A DNA stretch of 64,000 bases from Puccinellia tenuiflora (Eukaryota; Streptophyta; Magnoliopsida; Poales; Poaceae). The notes beneath the pieces are model-generated. The model worked only from the letters and a program-made list of their open reading frames with translations. It was not told the origin of the DNA and made no database searches. The stretch's first letter is position 1. The number at the start of each line of letters is the position of its first letter. The stretch is taken from positions 62,001 to 126,000 of the forward strand of contig QRDG01000837.1 in assembly GCA_012064385.1 (NCBI GenBank), read 5' to 3'. A program made the translations under genes and the position numbers. Positions 35,951 through 47,285 of the stretch are shown here, one piece after another.

Positions 35951-36591
35951 GATAGAATATCATATTATGGTGCAAGTTTGTAAACTGTGTACTCTTTAGA
36001 TATCTTTCATGTATGGAACGATGATTCCAATAATAAATAAGAAATTCTTTGTTATTCTATGATTTTTGTATGTTCTGTTTTGTCTCATATGAACTATATT
36101 CTCTTGCTGAAAAAATCTGCCGTCTTCTTGACCTATCAAACCTCTATGTAAAAAAAAAAATATATTTTCATAAAATAGATACTCAATCCGTATAGATGTC
36201 TCGACCAACGTATCATGTTTTGCTTGAACTATGTTGCTACCAACGCATCCTATTGTTGCTTGAACTTTGTTGCTATTTTGCAACGATTATCCCACTATTT
36301 ACCAACGTGTGTATATGCGTTGCATTGTAGCCTTGCAACGCCCAATAACGCAACGAATACTTATCCGTTGGTAAATGCTCTAGCAACGCTTATATGGACA
36401 TTTAGATATGCATGAGTGCGTTGCTGTAGGGGGGTTCCTCTTGTAGTGGGCAGAGCCTCCCATTTGGCCACCCCTTACGCTCGAGCCGGTCTGCCGTCCA
36501 AACGCGGTTTTGAATAATGAGCCATGAGAAGAACTTGCATTTTGGAGGAGCCCAATTTTTCAACAACTTGCATTTTGAATCGGTGATGGTT

Positions 36592-39500
36592 GGTGCCTTG
36601 GTGATGATATTTCAACACTTTGGCCATGTTGTTTCAACTACTTACGACGGATTTGTCACCAACTGTTGCTGAAGAGGAGACAAGAGGACGACGGCAACGA
36701 TAATTCCGACAAAGCATCGGGTGATGAACAAGATGAGCTAGATGTATAAACCCTCATTGTGGCTCAGCTGGGAGACATCCATGATGACGAGGTAATCGTT
36801 CATCCATGAGTCCCACCTCGGTAACGGGACATGGATTGATAGATTCACAGTTGTGCCCTCTCCTGTTTAACATACTTTTTTTATCACAAGTGAAGTAAAA
36901 TGAATGGAACCGTGAATCAGGTGTTGCCTATGGTAGGAGAATATTAGGCAAAGCAATGGCGGAAGGCAGCGAGGTTGATGCATCTGTCGGTGCTGGACGA
37001 GTAGGTGGGGTAAGCTCTCGGGTAGAACTGCTTCTTCACACAAGCATCAAATCCACCAACGCCTTTGCCACTGGCTCGATGCTAGGTCAACTTGCCTTCT
37101 TTTAATATTATGCACCTATTGTATTTCTTGTGTTGTTGTTTAGGGAATGCTCAGTCGATCGAGAATTTAAACTAATTTTCATGCTCTGTGTAAGTTAGGT
37201 CTGCTCCACTTTTCCTCCTCGTCGTTAAATTTTGTTTAGCAGTCCTCGTCATTATTAGTTTGTGTTGTTTTGTTTTCTCTTGTAGTATGGGCTTTGATGT
37301 CGTATGTAATGTTTTGTGTTGTTGTTATCGGGCTTTTGTACTTGAAGCCCATCTTGCAGCCCAACTTGTACCGTACGAAATCCAATTACTGTCAAATAGC
37401 AGAGTACACCCCAAAAATATTCTGACAATTGCAACAAAAAAAGTCTCACTTGTCGTAGGTCCCAACTATAAAAACACATTTACTTCCATGTTTATCTCGA
37501 CCTAGAACATTCCATTCTCTCCTTCGTCGTCTACTCAGCTTTGAAACTCCATGGAAATGAGCAAACATTGATTCAAAAGAAGGAATAAAATGAAAGAAGG
37601 TCCTAATCGAAAAACAAACATGGATTTAGGACAGCGAACTAACGATGGTAAGATATTTTTTCCATATTGAATTTCCTCGTCAGTTCTTCATCATGAGCAT
37701 TATTAGAAACACCAAAAAATATCTTGCATCGGGTTTCGTACTAGTGCCACTGTTTGACACAAGAAAACGTACGAACACTCCGCTAGTAGGGCAGAGGGGT
37801 AGTTCTCTCATGCGCACCGGGGAAAGGTAAAAAGAAAGAAAGTAATGTTGTGGACGTACCAGTGTATACATATACACAAAGAAAACAAAAGAGGTAGGAA
37901 CATTATTTTATTAATCTTTTGAGATAAAAAATACAATCCCCGAAGATTGCGCTTCGTGGGCTGCTAGCACGGCCAGCCTGCTATGGCGATTGTGGTCTCC
38001 TGGTTCCCAGGGCCTTGGAAGGCACCCGGTTAATTACTCCCACTGGTTACACCGCGAGACACCTTCGATTAAGCTCGGGTGGTCATCTTCATTGTCTTAG
38101 GTTCGCGTTATGCATGCATGATGGAGTGGTGTGTGTGTGTGTGGACAGCGGCAGAGCCCGTGTCCTCGTCGTTCCACGCGCCGTAAAAGCGTGGCCTTTG
38201 CTCCAGCCTCGCCCGTCCTCGGCGTCGCGCCTCATCGGTGTTGAACGGCGGAGATGGTTGTTGTTGAAGTAGTATGATGCAGTCGCTTTGCTAGGACTTC
38301 TAAACGACCAGCAGCTTCGTCGGGATGTGCAAGGGGTAAGCCTCGTAGGAGTATCTTATCGGGAGACTAGCGTTGGTGTAAAGCCAACACACGCTCACGT
38401 CGGCATGGCCGGTATGGTCGGCATCTCGCTTTAGCCCGACGCCGAGTTCACGACAGTCGGCATAGTCGGGAATGTCGTCTCATGGACCTGTGGAGGAAGT
38501 GTGTCGGGTGCTGGCATGGTCGTCGATGAGGTAGCGCTTCGCTTCGGCCCAAGCCTCTTGCGACGGCCTCGCTTCGCTCCGTCAGACTTAGTTGTCCTTT
38601 ATATGAATTTGGATCACCACAAAATAACAGAAAGAAAAAATGGTTCTCACCATTGGAGCAAATGCTACTTGCATCCATAGCCTTCCCGGTGGTGTCCATA
38701 TCCTTCCTCCGCTGCCTTCAAGTACTTGGGGATTCTCTCTTTGTCAATAGCGGAAGTAGAATTAAAATTTAGGTGTAGACGAATGAACAAATACTACGCA
38801 AAATAAACAAATCTATGCACAAATACACATACATACTATGCAAAATATAGAAAATATAGGAATTTAGGTGTGGCACAAGCCAGAGCTTGCCATATTGCTA
38901 GCTCCGCCACTGCTCTTTGTGGATTGATGCGTGCGTCTTGTGGATTGCTGCGAGAACTTGGCCTGATGGGAAACTTCACCTCCAGCCTCTCGCTCCTTTC
39001 TCCGTGGGTCCTCTTCCCGAACATCTGCACCTTCTTTTTTTTGACAGTCAATACCATGATATATTTATAGTAGCAAATACTAATAAATATAGGATAAACG
39101 AGAAAATCTTCGAGATCTTCAAACTCTTTCTTCTTCCATGACACAATCTTGCACTTTTCTAAAGGCACTCATAGAAGGATGACATAGATATAAAACCACA
39201 AACTTGTGTACCAACGAGAGTTCTCTCATGATTTTAATTTTAAGCCGCAATGCCAAGGCTACGTGCACACACGCAACCATTAAAGTAATCAAGCAACATC
39301 GGCAAGAGTACCAACATCTGTATTCTAAGGAAAAGCAACCGAACAACCTGGTCGATGTCACTGGGAGCCGAGAGTACGAGTCACCATTATCGAGGATGTA
39401 GCAGACGGGACAAATATTGTGCGGACACTCCTCCTCGCAGCAACCAGGAGAAAAAAAATCCAAGATCGATCTGTCGAAGCAAGATCTAAAGGATTGTACC

Positions 39501-40367
39501 TAGACAAATTTAATCCTCCAACACCACCATGACGCCGGGAAGGAGATCTCGTCGTCGAACAAAGGGCCGAAGATCACTTATTGTAGACTATTCCATCTCC
39601 ATTTACGCGGAGGCAAAAAAGAAGACGACTACCAAAATCCTAATTCAATCTATTGAAAACACTACTTTTACTGAAAACTCCACCTATACATCGGTCCTAC
39701 TAGTATGTAGAAAAAAGGCCTTCAGTCCGGAGCTTGCGAAGGCGTTGCACAGTGGATACCGTTTTCCACAGGAGGATACGTAGTATGTAACACAAGGCCC
39801 TGTTCAGTCGTCCGGTTCGCTTCACGAGAGGTCCATAGGATGCATCTCGGCTGTCCATGAGTACAAGAATAGAGGAGATCCAAGTTCATGGATCTTCAGA
39901 ATATCGTGGCGTTCAGAGCTATACCCGTCAGAAACGAACAATTGTACGTACTACATGGACTAACTACATGTGTGGCCAAATTCGCTCAGACTGGAAACTA
40001 GTCCTTGCTTCACTCGTTCAAGTCGTGTTTGGGACATGAAGCTCGTTCCATGCTTCTTTGCTAGCTCCAGTCAATCAGATGTGTACTTGTTCTGCATTAG
40101 TCTTGTGCTACTAGTCCAGATTTCGGTTAACTTGATCTTGGACTTGACTGCGCCAGAATAAAGTTGCACGTTTGTTTGGCCTATGACACGTAATTAGGGG
40201 TGAACAACAAGCGCCTAGCTCGGAAAACTTGTTAATTGGTAGCAGTCCATCCAACTTAGCCCATCTACAACAATAATACTTAGCCTAGTTCCCTTCTCAC
40301 CTTTTACCCTGCCCGATCTCCGTCGACGAGGGTTTTGGCCCCTTCTTTCTCTGCTTGCTACTCTGAC
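36592..40367. other. Intergenic, no gene recognised
   Basis: The stretch holds scattered short frames only, including a frame near 39529-39783, with no recognisable domain. A TG microsatellite lies near 38130. It may contain decayed transposons that I cannot assign. Confidence 0.45.
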
Positions 40368-40386
40368 GGGGGGGGGGGGGGGGGGG
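40368..40386 (+). repeat. Run of 19 G
   Basis: An uninterrupted guanine run in otherwise mixed sequence. Confidence 0.9.
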
Positions 40387-41164
40387 CTCCGTTCTTCCAT
40401 CCTGGCTTGGAGTTAGCTGTTGGCGTGGTAGGAGTGGCGCCCGGACGAATAAATCTTTCTCAACTCCACTCCCACACCGACAATGTTCTTCATTGCGACG
40501 CCTCGGGGTTGATGGCATCATGTGCTAGCTGATCCTAGCCGGCGATGGCGACTCCATCAGATGTGGGACAGCAGCGCCTCGAGGAGGATTTGTCTAGGAG
40601 CTGCCCGACAGTTGTGACCTTTTGTCGTGGCGGCTTTGGCGTGCGGTTGACGATGGTGATCCTGAAACAGGGAAGATGGTGCGTGGATGGCAGAAATTAC
40701 ATGATATCTAGACTACGTTGACGAGAGGCGACATGGCTAGGGTCGAGAAGGCACAGGGAAGATCCCCAATGACATGCCACAACGATATGTGCCTCGCCGC
40801 CTGACACAATATGGGCTTCGGCTAAAGAAAACCTTGATGGGGATGGGGATGGTGCTTCTCTAGTTCTGGTGACAATGTAGATCTTTCTTCTCTTCTGCCG
40901 GCGATCGTCTTGGTGGTGTTGGTGGTCGGCAATGACCCATAGTGTCAGTGTCTTTTTTCTTTGTATGGGGGTGTTTTCTGCAAAGTTTTTAGGGCAGTTG
41001 TCTTCGCGCGATTTCGCTTGGATTTATTTCGGAATTTGGTATGTGTGCTCGTATTTAGCTTGGATATATTTTGGAATTTAAGTGACTGACTAAATATGTC
41101 GACTCAGTCTCTCAAAGGTGATTGCGCGCCACCTGTGTATTGGTCAGGCCGGAAACCAACCGTT
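40387..41164. other. Intergenic, no gene recognised
   Basis: GC-moderate sequence with broken plus-strand coding-like composition at about 40540-40960. No family was recognised. Confidence 0.45.
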
Positions 41165-41545
41165 CACAAAAATTAACAGCAAATTAGTGGTCTTGCACTA
41201 ATTAAAGCGGATATTGAGCAATACATTTCAAGAATGGTAAGCAAAGAAAAATTATACATCAGAAACATTTTTTGTTGAATGCTATAATTAGATGTGTGTA
41301 CATATTGATCCATTACAGTTGACCTGGTGAAAAAAAAAATCATGGTGAAGAAAGGTAAAAACAACAAAGCGATAGCAACCGACTCAGGTGCCGGAGTTTG
41401 TTGCCATAAATCGAGAACGGAGAACCTACGCCTATTGTACACTTTGGGAGATTTATTCAACACGTACTGACCAATGAATGAAATAACGTACTATAAACAA
41501 CACTGTATAAATTAACCAAGTTCTTGTATAGTTCTGCCAGCTCGC

Positions 41546-41821
41546 TCAACCCCTCGGTGGGGGCGTCGCGCATTCAACATTGCCGCTGTTGGTCGAGCAC
41601 GACGCCCTTGGCCCTACCTGTAGGTTCTGCAGATACAGCCCCTGGAGAAGCTCGACGGTGGACTCGCCGGAGGCCACGACGATGGCAGCAGCAGCGGCGG
41701 ACCCTCCGCGCCAGGCAGCATTGCCGCCCAATGGTCGCGCCGAGCTCGACGCGACGAGGAGCGCCGTGATCGCCATCATCATAAGGCTCACCCACACAGC
41801 AGACTTCGATCTCATCATCAT
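41546..41821 (-). CDS. Small secreted peptide precursor, C-terminal cysteine pair (paralogue 1)
   Basis: A single exon encodes 91 residues, starting with three Met codons. An N-terminal signal peptide (about residues 1-29, ending ALLVASSSA) is followed by a variable Gly/Ala-rich stretch. The C-terminal block is conserved with paralogue 2: LLQGLYLQNL, GP, then SCSTNSGNVEC and a PPPRG end. The only two cysteines are separated by eight residues. This precursor layout is that of plant signalling peptides. The C..TN.(P).. pattern with paired cysteines recalls CTNIP/SCREW phytocytokines, which signal through HSL3/NUT receptor kinases, but that is a hypothesis from memory. A TATA box at about 41966-41973 supports expression on this strand. 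Confidence 0.7.
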   Translation of the reverse strand: MMMRSKSAVWVSLMMMAITALLVASSSARPLGGNAAWRGGSAAAAAIVVASGESTVELLQGLYLQNLQVGPRASCSTNSGNVECATPPPRG

Positions 41822-41965
41822 TCTGAAATTCTGATCGGCTCACATGAACTAACTTAATTTGCAAATAACACTGCACGCTGCTGCTAGATTTTCCTGCAAA
41901 TGGCGCTAGCTGCAAAAGGTTAGCACTGTGAGATGACTGGAATTTTCCTTGGCTCGATCTCGAAC

Positions 41966-41973
41966 TATTTAAA
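41966..41973 (-). promoter_or_regulatory. TATA box of peptide gene 1
   Basis: Reads TTTAAATA on the minus strand, about 145 bases upstream of the start codon. The equivalent box is kept in paralogue 2. Confidence 0.55.
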
Positions 41974-42125
41974 GGGAGCTGATCAGCCACATTTGTCTTG
42001 AATACCGCGTACTTGCATCGTGTGCGACTCGGCAGAGCATTTGACGAGATAATCAGCGACGGAGAATTATTTCGACCTGTGCTATATCTGCACCTACGCG
42101 GATGTTGCACTGCTGCTTATTGTTG

Positions 42126-44044
42126 GTACGAAGTTAATCATAGACATTAAAAATCCACGTGATTGTTCATCCGAAATGTACTTCTTTCGGATGATACTGG
42201 AAATGTGAGACTGCACTGTCCAAAAAATTGGAACGTACCGAAATGGGTCCTGACTTCAGCTTTGTTTCGGAACATGAACTTCAAATTTTCGCTACTCTAG
42301 TCCATCAAAGTACTCTTCCTTCCATTAATTATGCATACTAATACTAGACTACTAGTCAACATTAGTTGTGTGCCCTACTAGTCTAGATTCGTTTGGTTTG
42401 ACTTGGCCTTGGACTGTGCCAAAACAAAGTTCCATATTTGTTTGATCTATAACATACATATACTGCTACTTAATTAATGCAATTCCGTGGGGCCCTAATT
42501 ATATTAAAGTTGCATCAACCTATGTTTGTTTTGTTTCCAGGTCAAGCTTTCTTCAATTTGACCCAAGCTTATAGAAATATATATTGGCATTGGACATGCA
42601 TATTCATACTACACCTGGGTGTAACTACATCCACATGAGTTTCTCACGATTTAGGAGGTATCTATCATAGCGGAGAGTATGTACATGTGCAGTATTTCGT
42701 ATATACGATTATTTAGAAAGTATATATACTAGTTTATAGGTAGTATGTATAATTTTTTCATATACTTTTTTTAGTACAAATATGATGGTATTTTTTATAT
42801 AGTGCAAACTATATATCCACGTGCAATTTTTTTCACGTAACTAGGTATGAAGTATCTTAGATATAGTATATGAACATACTCAAACCGATAAAGTATCACA
42901 AATACTTCCGTATGACAGTATTTAGATATGGGTGTAGCTACACCTGTGAGTATGAAGCATTTTCCCTATTGGCATATATAATACAAAATATATACACTAT
43001 GATTACACTCATAAATTTTGTGAAAAAAATGTCCAAAATTGAGCTATTAGAATGTATATTTGATTAATAAAAAAGGATCACTATTCGATTCATATTCTGG
43101 TATGATAATATCCAAATTTTTGTGTACTATACTTCAAAGTGATTGTAAAGTATGACCTATATTCAATCTGCATTTGGCATGTTTCCAGCATTACCGACGA
43201 ACAAAAGAGTTGTAGTGGTTGTCTCAATGTCTCTAGACAACATGAGGAGGCTTTAGGGACAAATTCGAGAACAATGAACCAGTTTGTTATAAGTATTGAA
43301 AAATTCTCTCATGGGACAGAATCGGCAACATGACATTTTTCTCTCGCTCCACTCCGGTGTGCTGACGATTCAACTGTCGATTGGCTCATCCAGGGGAGAT
43401 CTGAGCACAGACAAGGTTGTTGCTGTCGCACTAGTAGCGTTATCTCTCCAAGAAAATATATATGTACCGAAGAAGTAATTAAGGTCACACAAATGGTGCA
43501 TCGACTGTTTATAAGAGATCCGAGGACCGAAGAAGTCGCGATCTTCTATTACATATTGTCCATGTCGTCTCCCTTCATAGTTGTCAAGGGTTTGAAGTAG
43601 CTCATTTGATAGCTTACTTTTTCATACTTCTAAGAAAACATTTGAAAGTTGGATTTGTTCATGTTGAAAGATGGCTCAAGGTTTCGTCTTTCTACTTTTT
43701 AAATTCCATCATTATTTTCATGTTTATCTCGAAGGGGTTATAAAGCCTAGTGCAGATACTTGAAAGCTAAGTTTGATTATCTTGAACTTCATAAATAAGT
43801 TATTGAAAGTTAATCTCACAATTTTCTCCGTCTATAATCAGGTTTTTAGATCTCAACCTATTATCGATCCTTCAAGTTTTCAGAAGCAAAAATATAATAC
43901 GGAGGAGGCTGGTCGGACAAGAACAAAAATGGCAAGCCAATTGTGTATTGGTCCTTTTTTTTTTTTGAGGGGGTGTATTGGTCCATATTTTCTCCTAAAA
44001 AGGAGGCAAAAGTCTGTGATATATATTGGTACTGTGTAGAAATC
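42126..44044. other. Spacer between the duplicated peptide loci
   Basis: AT-rich, no gene recognised. About 42370-42460 resembles 40105-40190 (CTACTAGTC.AGATT, then AAAGTT), which suggests that an older duplication extends beyond the unit. Confidence 0.5.
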
Positions 44045-44444
44045 AACCATTCACAAAGGTTGACAACAAATTGGTGGTGTTGCACTAATAACATTACATA
44101 ATGATCAAGATATTTCAAGAATGGTCGGCGGAGAAAATTGTACATTCAATCATTTTTAGAGAACGTCATAGTTATATCTGCATTATTCAAATTGTTCCTT
44201 ACAGTTGACTACATGAAAAAACATCATGGTGAAAGAAAAGTTAAAAAAAAACACGAGGAGGCGGCTCATGCCCCCGTAAAACCGAGAATGGAGAACCTAA
44301 ACCTATTGTACACTTTGGGAGAATTATTCAACAAAAAAATGGAATTTAACCAATGAATCAACTAAAGAACGTATACAGTTAAATTATAAATTAACCAAAA
44401 ATTCTTGTATAGTCCTGCCAGCTCGCTAGATAACAAGCCACCGC

Positions 44445-44702
44445 TCAACCCATAGGTGGTGGTGGGCATCGAACATTAGGGCTATTCGTCGTGCACGACG
44501 ACCCTGGCCCTCCCAGCAGGTTCTGCAGATACAGCCCTTGGAGAAGCTGGAGCATGGACCCGCCGGAGACAGTGGCGGCGGCGGTGGACTCTCCACCGGC
44601 AGCATTGCCGCCGAACGGCCGTGCCGAGGTCGATGCGACGAGGAGCGCCGTGATCGTCATAAACAGGATCACCGGCAGCACGACGAACTTCGATCTCATC
44701 AT
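44445..44702 (-). CDS. Small secreted peptide precursor, C-terminal cysteine pair (paralogue 2)
   Basis: 85 residues in one exon, a tandem paralogue of 41546-41821. The signal peptide ends near TALLVASTSA, and the N-terminal ARP.GGNAA and C-terminal LLQGLYLQNL motifs are kept. The cysteine block reads SCTTNSPNVRC with eight residues between the cysteines, followed by PPPPMG. Differences from paralogue 1 concentrate in the Gly/Ala-rich middle, as expected if the C-terminal block is the mature peptide. The TATA box is at 44817-44824. The upstream region is duplicated again at 45287-45768 and fused to LINE sequence. Confidence 0.7.
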   Translation of the reverse strand: MMRSKFVVLPVILFMTITALLVASTSARPFGGNAAGGESTAAATVSGGSMLQLLQGLYLQNLLGGPGSSCTTNSPNVRCPPPPMG

Positions 44703-44816
44703 CTTTTATCTGAATTCTGATCGGATCAGCCTCAGACAAACTAGATAGATGACGCTAGCTAGCTGCAAAGGTTAGCACTGTGAGATGATGACTGGATTGC
44801 TCTTTGGTTCTCGCTC

Positions 44817-44824
44817 TATATAAA
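44817..44824 (-). promoter_or_regulatory. TATA box of peptide gene 2
   Basis: Reads TTTATATA on the minus strand, about 115 bases upstream of the start codon. Confidence 0.6.
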
Positions 44825-44845
44825 GGAACTGATCGGCCGTATTTT

Positions 44846-45768
44846 TCTTGAATACCGCGTACGTGCTCGCATCGTGTGCGACTTGGCAGAGAATTTGACG
44901 AGATAAACGGTAACGGAGAATTCTCTGTGCGTGCGTACGTAACAGCAGTTCAGCACCTACGCGGATGTTACGCCGCTGCTTTTTGTTAAGCAGCTGTGTC
45001 ACTTTAAGCAGTCGTTCTTGCCGTTACGTAACAACAAATGTGGAGCCTCTTGGTTGATGACTCTGGCCGTTGGATTAGGGCATTAGAATGACGAGACTAC
45101 AGCCCAAAAAGCACCTCTTGATATGTACTTCGTACTTACTACGATTTGTTTGCCCATTTGGACCAGGATTAAGTTTGACAGTTTGTGGAAATTCAACTGC
45201 AGGGAAGCAACATTAGATTTATAGAGTCAAATAGGCCAAGTTGTCATGGGATTTAGAGACTTTAATGTGTTTAAACAAGCCCTATTTTTCTCGAATACCG
45301 CGTGGTCGCATCGTGTGCGACTGGGCAGAGAGAATTTGACGAGACAAACGGTAATGGAGAATTCTCTGTGCGTGCGTACGTAACAGTAGTTCAGCACCTA
45401 CGTGCGCGGACGTTGCACTGCTGCTTATTGTTAGGCAGCTGTGTGTCACTTTAATTAAGAAGTTTTTCTTGCCGTTACGTAACAACAAATGTGGACCATC
45501 TTGGCTGGTGACTCTAGCTGTTAGATTAGAGAATAAAAAGTCGGATAACGGTACTAGAATGTCGAGACTACAGCCCGAAAAGCACCTCTTGATATGTACT
45601 TACTACAATTAATTTGTTTACCCATAATTTGGACCAGCATTAAGTTTGACAGTTTGTGGAAATTCAACTCCGGCCAGGGAAGCAACACTAGATTTAATTA
45701 TAGAGTCATTAGGCCAAGTTGTCATGGGATTAATTTAGAGACTTTAATGTGTTTAACCAAGCCCTTCT
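44846..45768 (+). repeat. Tandem duplication spanning peptide promoter and LINE junction
   Basis: Copy 1 (44846-45286) and copy 2 (45287-45768) both start in peptide-gene upstream DNA (TTTTTCTYGAATACCGCGT) and end in LINE sequence (TTTAATGTGTTTAAMCAAGCCC). The LINE was therefore already present when the segment duplicated. Copy 2 has several small insertions. Confidence 0.88.
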
Positions 45769-45913
45769 GGCTCGTCAAACTTGGAGACTCATTGACAAAC
45801 CTGAGAGCCTGTGCGCCCGCCAGCTGAAAGCTAAGTACTATCCTAATGGGAACTTACTGCACACGGCGTTCATCCGAAACCCTTCGCCATCCTGGCAAGG
45901 TGTGACGCATGGC

Positions 45914-46379
45914 TCCGGATGGCAATGGGGCCCCGAAACCCGCAAACCCGACGGGTAACCGCCTTAAATGGGGAGGGTTTGGTGAAAAGTTAGACCCGCC
46001 AGGTCTAATGAGGCGGGTTTGGGGGTGGCAAACCCGTACCCACAGACCAGCTCTAAGCCCTAATCCTATCCCTAATAATCCTATGCCTAACCACACATCC
46101 ACGAGATGTGGACCACACCACCCACAAATCACATGCACGCGATGGAATCTGAAGTCCTGGAGATAACACACGCACACACGCGTCAATTCCCACCAACCCC
46201 ATCCCAATATCCCATCGTATTCTTCCCCGCATGCGCCAGCGTCGCTCCCGTGGTGGGTACCCGTCGGGGACCCAAACCCGTCCGGGTCACGGGTTTGGTA
46301 AAAGATGAGACCCGGCAAATTAAATGGGGAGGGTATGGGGGTGCGGACCCGGCCCCGAACCCGGCAGGTGCCACCCCTA
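45914..46379. mobile_element. hAT-like MITE inside the LINE
   Basis: A perfect 8-bp duplication CGCATGGC flanks it (45906-45913, 46380-46387). The ends TCCGGATGGCAA and the inverted TAGGGGTGGCAC match in part. The interior repeats GGGTTTG/CAAACCC and CCCGNCGGG motifs. The LINE frame continues when the element is discounted. Confidence 0.82.
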
Positions 46380-46519
46380 CGCATGGCCTTAAGCTGCTCA
46401 AGCGGGGGGCCATCTAGCGGATTGGCTCTGGCTCTCAAGTCCATATTTTGCGAGATAACTGGTTGCCGAGGAGTGATTCCCTCGAAGTGTCTGGCAAGAA
46501 GAAGGAGAAGTGTCTGCCA

Positions 46520-47056
46520 TGTAGGAATTATTTGTGTCTTGCAAACATTATACTACATTTATACGTATTTGAGTTTTCAGTCTCAGTATGGAATTAATTA
46601 TATTCTGGAATTGTTGACTATATATTTGTACTTGAGGAATATGTCAAGGTGTTGAGGACGACTATGCCGGAATACAGTATGATTATATTTACTGGAAATA
46701 TAAGTCCGGGAACAGTATAGGGTGGAATATACTAGGCTGTTTACAGGATCAGCTCTGTAAGCTGTTAATGCCTACATGATTAAGGAAACATGTTGCTTAA
46801 TCATGGCGCACGACTCACACGTGCGTGTCGAGGACTTGTATTAGGATCGGACTCTGGAAAGGATTAGCTATGATCGTGGTTGTTTAACTTAATCAGGAGT
46901 CTATCTGGAATCCTATACGTACTGGTTTAAACACCAGGAATTAGGAGTATAAATAGTCCTTAACCCCTAGCCCTGTTAATTGCAATGTGAGCCGCACCAC
47001 GGAACAGGCAAGGGAATAGGGGTTAGGCTAATAACTTCTAAACGGAAATTTTTACA
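46520..47056. mobile_element. Probable solo LTR inside the LINE
   Basis: The 537-bp block begins TGTAGGAATT and ends AATTTTTACA, giving TG...CA with short inverted ends. It contains TATAAATAG near 46951-46959. The flanking pentamers are TGCCA (46515-46519) and TGGCA (47057-47061), one mismatch. An extra 23-bp local duplication of GTGTCTGGCAAGAAG-type sequence lies just to its left. No internal domain is present. Confidence 0.6.
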
Positions 47057-47285
47057 TGGCAAGAAGAAGGAGAATGGTATGCGATGGGTATTGGAGCAAT
47101 GGAGCTAATAAATCCAATCACGAGATCCTGGGATGAGAATGATCCGTGAATATTTTTACCTGCATGATGTTGACGCGATCCTTGCAATCAAAATCACCGC
47201 GAGACCCACAGATGATTTTGTTGCTAGGAACATGGAGGATAATGGCATATTCACTAGCAGCTCTGCGTACCGACTTGGTATGCAG

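Larger units (their letters stand above)
33971..36448. mobile_element. Non-autonomous CACTA element inside the LINE
   Basis: The ends are CACTACAACAAG and CTTGTAGTG, with a 3-bp duplication GGC at 33968-33970 and 36449-36451. Both subterminal regions carry many CAACG/CGTTG motifs (33990-34090, 36200-36425). Removing the element with one GGC restores the LINE reading frame across the junction. No transposase frame is present; a hAT-like MITE lies at 34172-34700. Confidence 0.93.
33502..36576 (-). mobile_element. 5'-truncated LINE, split by a CACTA element
   Basis: A 15-bp target duplication starting GAATCGGTGATGG flanks it at 33487-33501 and 36577-36591. The poly-A end is the T-run at 33502-33510. 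About 594 bp of LINE remains once the inserted CACTA (33971-36448) is discounted. The minus strand encodes the C-terminal zinc-binding region of a plant LINE reverse transcriptase (residues like ENEKARHLFFTC and LLMLVSWEIWNEGNARVFK). The N-terminal part of that domain lies on the far side of the CACTA at about 36452-36560. Plant L1-type LINEs insert by target-primed reverse transcription and are often 5'-truncated like this. Confidence 0.9.
41165..42125 (-). repeat. Tandem duplication unit 1 (peptide gene locus)
   Basis: This unit aligns with 44045-45000 along its length, including 3' flank (TTTCAAGAATGG, TTGTACACTTTGGGAGA), coding region and promoter (GTGTGCGACT.GGCAGAG). The two loci are direct copies about 2.9 kb apart. 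Confidence 0.85.
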
